Source of the DNA: an uncultured bacterium
GTDB lineage: Bacteria; Hydrothermota; Tepidihabitantia; Tepidihabitantales; Tepidihabitantaceae
Assembly: GCA_937139435.1 (NCBI GenBank)
Contig: CAKZPX010000193.1
Span: 1 to 5,966, forward strand
Reading direction: 5' to 3'
Length of the DNA: 5,966 nt
Part shown: in pieces, positions 1 to 5,087 of the stretch
How the letters are laid out: each line of letters opens with the position of its first letter
Position numbering within the stretch: the first letter of the stretch is position 1
Made by a program: the position numbers and the translations under genes
Notes under the pieces: generated by a model
The model's input: the letters and a program-made list of their open reading frames with translations, nothing else
Databases searched by the model: none
Told to the model about the DNA's origin: nothing

Positions 1-561
1 ATTGCTCCTTTTGAGGGACAGCCGGTATTCCGTTATCTGCTTGAGCATCCTAAGGACTTTTTAGGCGCGGTAAAAATGATTCCCAGGACGATGCTGGAGT
101 TGTTCATTAACGCCTATCAGGGATGGTTATGGAATGAGGTGCTGATCGCCTTACTGGAGGAACTGGGGTGTGCCGATTTAGCGGTTAATTATGCCTTTGG
201 TCGGCTGGTTTTTTATTCGGCACTTTTGCCCAAGCAGGCGGTTTATCTGGGTAGATTGGTAATCCCGGCACCCGGTCCAGGGGCTGAGTTTAAAAGTGAA
301 AAGGTTGCCCGGATAACGCAGATGATACTGGCGCGTACGGGTTTGGAGCTTAAAGATTTAAAGTTTAAGTTTAGAGTCAGGGGGGTATTTTTTAAACCTT
401 ACGAGCGTCCGGCGATTGTTATACCTCGCGGGTTAAAGATAGCTGATTTTGAGCCTGATGAGTTGTATCCGGGAAAGAGTAAACTGCGGATTGGGTTTGT
501 ATTACCTGCTGGTTCCTATGCTACAATTTTGTTGAAAAGGCTTTTTCTGGGCGAGAAATGA
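1..561 (+). CDS. truD: tRNA pseudouridine(13) synthase TruD, C-terminal part (5' end outside the window)
   Basis: The reading frame is open from base 1 and ends in TGA at 559-561, giving 186 residues of a protein whose N-terminus lies to the left. The internal ATG at 76 is not taken as the start because homology-like sequence continues upstream of it. TruD converts uridine 13 of certain tRNAs to pseudouridine in the cytoplasm. Visible family hallmarks, numbered from the window edge, are NAYQ..LWNEVL at about 37-48, the G.FFKP.ERP segment at about 128-137, and the C-terminal F.LP.GSYAT..LKRL at about 166-181. All are typical of the TruD catalytic fold. The catalytic Asp and the N-terminal region are outside the window and cannot be checked. 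The stop overlaps the next start as ATGA, so the two genes are probably co-transcribed and translationally coupled. Identification is by motif recognition only. Confidence 0.88.
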   Translation: MAPFEGQPVFRYLLEHPKDFLGAVKMIPRTMLELFINAYQGWLWNEVLIALLEELGCADLAVNYAFGRLVFYSALLPKQAVYLGRLVIPAPGPGAEFKSEKVARITQMILARTGLELKDLKFKFRVRGVFFKPYERPAIVIPRGLKIADFEPDELYPGKSKLRIGFVLPAGSYATILLKRLFLGEK

Positions 562-3326
562 TTTTTGTTCTTGCACCATTAATTATCGGAATTGTCTCTC
601 CGCCGGACGTGACACCTGACCCACGCCTTTCCTGGTTGACAATGGAAACCGAGCATTTTTTAATTCACTTTTCGGTGCATGGTAAGGTCAGCGAGGAAAG
701 GGTGGATTTTATCCGCCGGATTGCGCAGATAGCCGAAGAGGTCAGAAATACCGTGTTAAAAGAGACTGGACGTGCCCCACAGGATAAAGTTCATATTGTA
801 GTAACAGACCTTGTTGATGACCATAACGGCTGGGCGGTACCATTTCCGGTTAATACGATAACAATTTTTACCAGTCCGCCCCGGGTCTTTAAGTTCTGCG
901 ATGACGACTGGTTGCGGACACTGTTGCTGCACGAGTTTTCCCATATCCTTCAGATGGAGCAGTGTCGGGGAGTTCCGGCGTTTTTCCGAAGTATAGCGGG
1001 CAGGGTGGTACTGCCGAATGCGCTTCTACCCGCCTGGCTTTTAGAGGGTTATGCGGTTTACAATGAAAGTCGTTTCAGTGGTGGCGGGCGTCTGCGCAGT
1101 GCTGAGTGGCAGGGAATGTTGCTCGTTGCGGCACAGGGGAATGGGCTTCTTTCCATTGATCGGTGTTCTGGCTACGATTTACAGCGGTATCCCGGCGGGC
1201 TTGCTCCTTATCTCTACGGAGCAAATTTTTTGGGTTTTCTTGCCCGAAACGAGGGTGATTCTATCTGGGATAAGTTTAACCATCAGCATTCCGGGCAGGT
1301 GCCATTTTTTATCAATTCTGCTGCCCGGACGGTTCTGGGCAGGACTTTCCCCCGGTTATGGCGGGTATGGCAGGAAAGTCTATTTAGCCAGCTGGATGTT
1401 GTGCAACGGGGACGGATAGATTTTTCCGCTACCCCGATTAACATTCTGGTGGACAATGAATTTGCCATCAGTTCACCCTGCTGGTCAAGAAATGGTGCTG
1501 AGGTTTACTACATCGCTGCCGGTGAAAGGGAGAAAACAGCCATTAAGGCGTTAAATCTGGGTGCCAGGACCGTCCGGACAGTATACCGGGGTAACATCAC
1601 CGGTAGCATCGCCCTTTCACCGGATTGCAGGGAACTTGTTTTTTCTGAATGGCTCGTCAGTGGCCCTGGTTATGTGCGGAGTGATATATTTCTCTATAAT
1701 CTGGAGACAGGTAAAAAGCGCCGTCTGACATTTAACGAACGAGCGTATGACCCGGATTTTTCACCGGATGGGGCGGTTATTGTTTATGTTAGCAAGAGCC
1801 TCGGGCAGAGTAATTTGATCTTGATGGATATAAAAACCGGGGAGAAGAGGCAATTGACTGATAATCAGGATAATTGTGTATACCATCGTCCCCGTTTTTC
1901 GCCGGGAGGCAGACTGATTGCGGTCGGTGTCTGGCGTCCCGGAGGCTATGGTGATATTGAGGTGATTGACCGGGAAACTGGCTGGGTGCTGTCAATTACA
2001 TCAGACCGTGCCTGTGATATTTTTCCAGTATGGTCAAGGACGGGTAAGTTTCTCTTTTTTGTTTCCGACCGGAGCGGGTTGTATAACCTTTATGCCTATG
2101 GCGTGGAAAATCAGTTGCTTTACCGGTGTACTGATGTTGTTGGAGGTGTATTTGAACCGGCAATTTCGCCTGATAACCGCAAGATTGCGCTGGTCTTACT
2201 TGCCAGCCAGGGCAAAGAACTGGGATTGATGGAGTTAAAAGGTAAGGAGTGGCAGAGAGCGGAGAGTTTTATTGACCGGTATCCACCCTTTGAACCAGTT
2301 TCGGTGTCGCCTGAGTATCAGCTTTACCACTATTATCCGCTGGCAACCTTAAAACTCGGTTTCTGGTTACCATGGCTTAATATTTTTGAAGAACAGGAAC
2401 TGGGCGTTTACACACTGGGTTGGGATGTTTTGCAGTTTAATCGTTACCAGGCAACCGCCGGCTATAATTTTACCGGGCGTACGCCGTTTCTGCGGGTCTG
2501 GTATGAGTTACGCCGGTTCTGGCCAGATTTGGAATTGAGAAGCGAAATAACCACTGTTCGCCAGGAGATAGCAGCTGGTGCTAATGCGCCAGTTTATGGC
2601 AATGACTGGGTGCAGAATTTTCGTATTGGTTTTGTTGCCCGGCATAATGATATCTGGCGCACCAGTCTTAATTGCGCCTGGGGATTCAGTAATGCGCAGA
2701 CATACCGATTCTGTGTGGCACCGGTTTCCGGTCGAGAGATGTGTGTAATTGCTGATGGTGCGGCAAGGGCGATTTACGGAGAATCAGACCGGATTCGGTT
2801 TGCCGGTTACTGGTATGAGTATTTTTCCGTGCCGCCAGCAACCTGGGGTTTAAAATTTAAAACAGCGATCGGTCGGGCATTTGGTGATAGTTCGGTTGCC
2901 CGTGCCTTCCGGTTATCAAGTACGTCAGGGCTATTCCGGATCCGTGGCTACAAGGATGAGTTACCGTCAGGTAGTAATGCCGGTTTGCTGGGCATAGAGT
3001 TTCACACCCCGCTTTTCTGGGTGGAACGGGGTGCGGGAGTGGCGCCGCTATTTTTCCGTAATATAAATGCTGCCACTTTTTGCGAGATCGGTTTTGCTGT
3101 TAACAAATTAAATGAAGTGTCAACTGATTGGCGGGGGGGGGTGGGTTGTGAACTGCAATCAGATTTTACTATCGCCTATTACGTCCCATTGAAATTAACC
3201 CTGGGCATTGCGCTGGGTTTGAATCCCGGTTTTTCTCATCAACTATATTTAAATGTTAGCAGTGATCTGCTTAATGCAATTGTGAATCCGGCGACTTTTC
3301 TAATTCCGTCCCGGCTGTCCAGATAG
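558..3326 (+). CDS. Outer-membrane protein: HExxH metalloprotease-like domain + six-blade TolB/PD40 propeller + Omp85-like beta-barrel
   Basis: This 922-residue protein starts at the ATG overlapping the truD stop; no other in-frame start lies close upstream. Residues 2-14 are hydrophobic and could be a short signal peptide, although it lacks the usual positive N-region. Residues about 28-285 look like a gluzincin (peptidase MA-type) domain, with HEFSH at 125-129 and LLEGYAVYNE at 161-170, where E163 is the likely third zinc ligand. Six PD40/TolB-like blades follow, centred near 303-320, 349-363, 396-412, 442-458, 487-504 and 531-547, several with the F/W-S-P/R-x-G core. From about 585 to the end the sequence alternates aromatic and polar residues like a barrel. 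It contains IRGY at 795-798, matching the Omp85 loop-6 (V/I)RG(F/Y) signature, and FCEIG at 841-845, matching FxDxG with Asp replaced by Glu. Surface or periplasmic proteolysis linked to an outer-membrane barrel is inferred; the substrate is unknown. A run of nine G lies at 3133-3141. Confidence 0.85.
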   Translation: MIFVLAPLIIGIVSPPDVTPDPRLSWLTMETEHFLIHFSVHGKVSEERVDFIRRIAQIAEEVRNTVLKETGRAPQDKVHIVVTDLVDDHNGWAVPFPVNTITIFTSPPRVFKFCDDDWLRTLLLHEFSHILQMEQCRGVPAFFRSIAGRVVLPNALLPAWLLEGYAVYNESRFSGGGRLRSAEWQGMLLVAAQGNGLLSIDRCSGYDLQRYPGGLAPYLYGANFLGFLARNEGDSIWDKFNHQHSGQVPFFINSAARTVLGRTFPRLWRVWQESLFSQLDVVQRGRIDFSATPINILVDNEFAISSPCWSRNGAEVYYIAAGEREKTAIKALNLGARTVRTVYRGNITGSIALSPDCRELVFSEWLVSGPGYVRSDIFLYNLETGKKRRLTFNERAYDPDFSPDGAVIVYVSKSLGQSNLILMDIKTGEKRQLTDNQDNCVYHRPRFSPGGRLIAVGVWRPGGYGDIEVIDRETGWVLSITSDRACDIFPVWSRTGKFLFFVSDRSGLYNLYAYGVENQLLYRCTDVVGGVFEPAISPDNRKIALVLLASQGKELGLMELKGKEWQRAESFIDRYPPFEPVSVSPEYQLYHYYPLATLKLGFWLPWLNIFEEQELGVYTLGWDVLQFNRYQATAGYNFTGRTPFLRVWYELRRFWPDLELRSEITTVRQEIAAGANAPVYGNDWVQNFRIGFVARHNDIWRTSLNCAWGFSNAQTYRFCVAPVSGREMCVIADGAARAIYGESDRIRFAGYWYEYFSVPPATWGLKFKTAIGRAFGDSSVARAFRLSSTSGLFRIRGYKDELPSGSNAGLLGIEFHTPLFWVERGAGVAPLFFRNINAATFCEIGFAVNKLNEVSTDWRGGVGCELQSDFTIAYYVPLKLTLGIALGLNPGFSHQLYLNVSSDLLNAIVNPATFLIPSRLSR

Positions 3327-3333
3327 TGCTTTT

Positions 3334-3654
3334 TTATACACCACAGATCGGGCACTTTGTTTCAACTTTCTCTGGCGGGTGCGGGTGGTCTTTGATTTCC
3401 AGTGTCCCCTGTTCCAGACAGCGATGGAATATATAACATTGATTTACATATGCTTCTTTAGGTGAAAGTGCCGGTTCGTACCAGAAGAATTCGTATTCCT
3501 TCCAGTGTGCTTTGATCGCATCTTTGAGATTACGTTCAACCCGGGCAACCACCGCTATTTGCCGGGGATTTTTTGCCAGACAGTAGATCCCCCCAACTCT
3601 TTCCGGGACAGAGATATCAACCTGTAAAGGACGGAGAAGGTAAGGACCACGCAT
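3334..3654 (-). CDS. Small protein resembling a degenerate GIY-YIG-fold domain with a C-terminal CPxCG tail
   Basis: This 106-residue minus-strand gene has a strong start: AAAGGAGAGG just upstream of the ATG and a consensus promoter further up. GGIY at 21-24 resembles the first GIY-YIG motif. The following strand, VVAR at 35-38, sits where YxGR would be, so Tyr and Gly are lost but Arg is kept. The helix SPKEAYVNQCYIFH (64-77) fits the AxxxExxLI pattern that carries the metal-binding Glu, with Gln72 in its place. The tail has HPHPP (90-94) and CPICG (101-105), resembling the HP..P...KCPxCG ending I recall from small GIY-YIG-like proteins, possibly a zinc site. The protein would therefore be a binding domain more than an active nuclease. 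The fold assignment is from pattern memory and is uncertain; the gene itself is well supported. It converges on the barrel gene with 7 bp between the stops. Confidence 0.75.
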   Translation of the reverse strand: MRGPYLLRPLQVDISVPERVGGIYCLAKNPRQIAVVARVERNLKDAIKAHWKEYEFFWYEPALSPKEAYVNQCYIFHRCLEQGTLEIKDHPHPPEKVETKCPICGV

Positions 3655-3656
3655 AA

Positions 3657-3666
3657 CCTCTCCTTT
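3657..3666 (-). promoter_or_regulatory. Strong Shine-Dalgarno site of the small GIY-YIG-like gene
   Basis: Read on the minus strand this is AAAGGAGAGG, with the GGAG core 5 nt before the ATG at 3654. It is close to the anti-16S ideal and fixes the start of this short gene. Confidence 0.85.
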
Positions 3667-3689
3667 CTATAATAAATTTTAGTTTGGGG

Positions 3690-3709
3690 CAGACCTTTAC
3701 AGACCTTTG
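3690..3709 (-). repeat. Tandem 10-bp repeat in the 5' leader of the small minus-strand gene
   Basis: Two adjacent copies of CAGACCTTT(A/G) (plus-strand reading) lie between the promoter and the ribosome site of the 3334-3654 gene. The 10-bp period is about one helical turn, so paired protein binding or a repeated RNA element is conceivable. Chance duplication is equally possible. Confidence 0.6.
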
Positions 3710-3742
3710 ATAATTCGGATAACCCAGAGCCATTACAGTTTG

Positions 3743-3771
3743 ATTATAAGTCAATAATCATTGTTTGTCAA
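3743..3771 (-). promoter_or_regulatory. Consensus sigma-70 promoter for the small GIY-YIG-like gene
   Basis: On the minus strand TTGACA (3771-3766) is followed by a 17-bp spacer and TATAAT (3748-3743), which is a perfect match to both consensus hexamers at the ideal spacing. Transcription would begin near 3736, giving a leader of about 80 nt ahead of the ATG at 3654. The leader holds the 10-bp tandem repeat. A small gene with such a strong promoter is likely to be well expressed unless it is repressed. Confidence 0.88.
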
Positions 3772-3987
3772 GCGGTTAGTTTTGCTGCTGGTTTTTTATT
3801 GCTGGAGCACGATGGGGGTATATTTGAATTTAAGCAGAATAAATATCTTAAGAGCACTTCTGGATAAGACCGGATGTCAGGATATCAGTTAGCATCGGGG
3901 GGAAGGTAATATTTAATTGGGGTGGGGTAGAAATGGAAAATCAGGATTAAGTGGCAGTGTGCATAGGGTGTTTTCTTTGTGGAATTA

Positions 3988-4021
3988 ACCCGGAGTCGGT
4001 ATGACAGGTTATACTCCGGGT
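3988..4021 (+). repeat. GC-rich inverted repeat, 9-bp perfect stem
   Basis: ACCCGGAGT (3988-3996) is the exact reverse complement of ACTCCGGGT (4013-4021), with a 16-nt loop. The right arm can pair alternatively with what follows: CCGGG (4016-4020) with CCCGG (4026-4030). Further on, GGGACAGTCCC (4029-4039) is itself palindromic. A T run sits at 4050-4055, about 10 nt after the last palindrome, too distant for a classic terminator. This could be a structured leader RNA, a protein site or a remnant of a palindromic repeat. The inverted repeat is certain; its role is not. Confidence 0.7.
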
Positions 4022-4213
4022 AATCCCCGGGACAGTCCCATTGTAATTATTTTTTGGTATTTGATTTTAATATAACTGTCGGTAAATTGATATGTTAAAT
4101 CTGTTGCCGTGGTTATTAAAGACATATTATTGTTTCTGGTGTAAATGTTTTCAAGTGTAAATTTTTACTCTGGTTATTTCTGCTCGGTTTGTCTTTATTT
4201 CGGGTGCATTGCC

Positions 4214-4241
4214 TTGACAATAAATAGAGCAAAGTTAAGCT
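4214..4241 (+). promoter_or_regulatory. Candidate promoter of the lipoprotein gene (good -35, weak -10)
   Basis: A perfect TTGACA lies at 4214-4219. At 16-bp spacing the best -10 is TAAGCT (4236-4241), which matches only half of the consensus. If it is used, transcription would start at or within a base or two of the ATG at 4249. There is no Shine-Dalgarno sequence before that ATG, so a leaderless transcript is possible. The -35 box is clear; the promoter as a whole is moderate. Confidence 0.4.
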
Positions 4242-4248
4242 TTGAACT

Positions 4249-4887
4249 ATGAAGAGGTTTATCACCGGTTTTATGGTGTTGCTATTGTGGGGAGGAGGGT
4301 GTTCTCGTCGGTTATCGGATTTTTTCCCTCTGATTCCGGGAGCGGTGCGGGTGATGAAGGTGCATGAACAGCGAGTTATCGGTTCGGATACAGTGAGATG
4401 GGAAAAGGTGATGGTAACTGAGGTTGTCCGTGGGGAGAAGGATATTCCCGGTATCGGTAAGGTGTGGGTGGTTGAGGCGCCGCTGGATTCAATCCGATTC
4501 ACCGTTTACTATTTTGCGAAAAAGGCGGATACGGTGTTCAAAATTATTCCGGCACGGGGTGGAAAACCAGAGCGGATTGTCTATCTCCTCCAGCCACTGG
4601 TAAGGGGAAAAAACTGGTATGACAGTGATGATGAGCGGGAACGGTTTGAGGTTGTCGCCCAGGAGGCGGTAAGTGTGCCGGCAGGTGATTTTCAAAACTG
4701 TTTTCTTGTAAGGACAACAAGTAATCGGGTTAATTTCCAGCAAAATCTTTGGTTGGCACCAGGGCTGGGTGTGGTAAAAAGAGAAAAAGTTCAGCGGTGG
4801 AGTCGGGGAGATACATTTTGCGAACTTTTGCGGCAGGAAGAACTGGTTGAGTATCGGGTGCTGAAGGCAATGGATCGGAGAAAATAG
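4249..4887 (+). CDS. Putative lipoprotein of unknown function (FPLxPG / VPAGxF / APGxGxVK type)
   Basis: The 212-residue product begins MKRF, followed by a hydrophobic stretch (5-14) and GGGCS, with Cys18 as the likely lipidated residue. The lipobox is imperfect because Gly stands at -3, but the length and n-region fit a type II signal peptide. This supports the ATG at 4249 despite the absence of a ribosome site. Position +2 is Ser, so outer-membrane sorting would be expected if Lol rules hold. The mature part shows FFPLIPGAV (25-33), AVSVPAGDFQNCFLV (140-154) and LWLAPGLGVVKRE (168-179). These three motifs recur in uncharacterised secreted beta-rich proteins from many Gram-negative bacteria, where the last is usually W(Y/F)APGVGxVK. 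The body is predicted to be mostly beta strand. No catalytic site is evident and no function is assigned. It seems to be transcribed alone. Confidence 0.8.
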   Translation: MKRFITGFMVLLLWGGGCSRRLSDFFPLIPGAVRVMKVHEQRVIGSDTVRWEKVMVTEVVRGEKDIPGIGKVWVVEAPLDSIRFTVYYFAKKADTVFKIIPARGGKPERIVYLLQPLVRGKNWYDSDDERERFEVVAQEAVSVPAGDFQNCFLVRTTSNRVNFQQNLWLAPGLGVVKREKVQRWSRGDTFCELLRQEELVEYRVLKAMDRRK

Positions 4888-4943
4888 TGCCCGGGTCGCA
4901 TAAGGGCTGACTTTTAATTCTTGTCCCGGCGGTTCTTTCCAGT

Positions 4944-4959
4944 CTGGTTTATCTACCAG
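4944..4959 (+). repeat. Short hairpin downstream of the lipoprotein gene
   Basis: CTGGT (4944-4948) pairs with ACCAG (4955-4959) over a 6-nt loop. It is bracketed by GCCCGG (4889-4894) and CCGGGC (4962-4967), which could form an outer stem. No T tract follows, so a canonical intrinsic terminator is not supported. It may protect the 3' end of the lipoprotein mRNA, or it may be chance. Confidence 0.35.
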
Positions 4960-4989
4960 CACCGGGCTATCAAAGGGTCATTTGTAATC

Positions 4990-5017
4990 TTGACTGAGCA
5001 ATTTTAGAGATTAAAAT
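4990..5017 (+). promoter_or_regulatory. Sigma-70-like promoter for the PP-loop gene
   Basis: TTGACT (4990-4995) and TAAAAT (5012-5017) are separated by 16 bp, each with one mismatch to consensus. The start of transcription would fall near 5024, giving a leader of about 64 nt before the ATG at 5088. The predicted +1 coincides with an ATG that opens a 26-codon frame (5024-5104) overlapping the gene start. Confidence 0.65.
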
Positions 5018-5073
5018 TTAATAATGGACGAGGGTCTTAGAGTTGCGGGCAGGAAGGATATTTCTTTACTGCC

Positions 5074-5083
5074 GGAGGGAAGG
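5074..5083 (+). promoter_or_regulatory. Shine-Dalgarno site deciding the start of the PP-loop gene
   Basis: GGAGGGAAGG lies 4 nt before the ATG at 5088, with the GGAGG core 9 nt away. This supports 5088 as the start over the out-of-frame ATG at 5024, which has no such site. Confidence 0.8.
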
Positions 5084-5087
5084 TTTT

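Larger units (their letters stand above)
3655..4248. other. Intergenic region of about 600 bp between divergent genes
   Basis: This AT-rich stretch separates the minus-strand 3334-3654 gene from the plus-strand 4249-4887 gene. It contains the leader and promoter of the former at its left end and a TTGACA box for the latter at its right end. In the middle is a G-rich patch (six G at 3897-3902, then GGGG at 3919-3922 and 3924-3927) and a GC-rich inverted repeat at 3988-4021 followed by a short T run (4050-4055). Only tiny open frames occur, such as 3812-3892 (26 codons) and 4001-4075 (24 codons), and neither is convincing. No tRNA, CRISPR repeat or transposon remnant is apparent. Confidence 0.7.

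Noticed and set aside
1051..1419. 122-codon open frame on the plus strand inside the large envelope gene
   Set aside because: It lies wholly within the 558-3326 gene in another frame, has no ribosome site, and its product shows no recognisable domain.
3325..3355. Possible bidirectional terminator between the convergent genes (AGTGC / GCACT with a T run)
   Set aside because: The stem is only 5 bp with a 21-nt loop, and the T run lies inside the loop, not after the stem.
3812..3892. 26-codon plus-strand frame with a GGAG four bases before its ATG
   Set aside because: The match is short and likely by chance in intergenic DNA; no promoter was seen upstream and no motif in the peptide.
3897..3927. 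G-rich patch considered as a G-quadruplex
   Set aside because: Only three runs of three or more G are present, one after a long loop, so a stable four-run quadruplex is not supported.
4116..4502. 128-codon minus-strand open frame across the start of the lipoprotein gene
   Set aside because: Its composition is low-complexity (Ser/Thr-rich, then Asn/Lys-rich), it is antisense to the signal-peptide region, and no promoter or ribosome site was seen.
4889..4915. Possible terminator after the lipoprotein gene (GCCC / GGGC then TTTT)
   Set aside because: The stem is only 4 bp and the T run is short and separated from it.
4489..4962. 157-codon minus-strand open frame
   Set aside because: It mostly mirrors the 4249-4887 lipoprotein gene, which has a signal peptide and family-like motifs; the antisense product is Pro/Phe-rich and unrecognisable.
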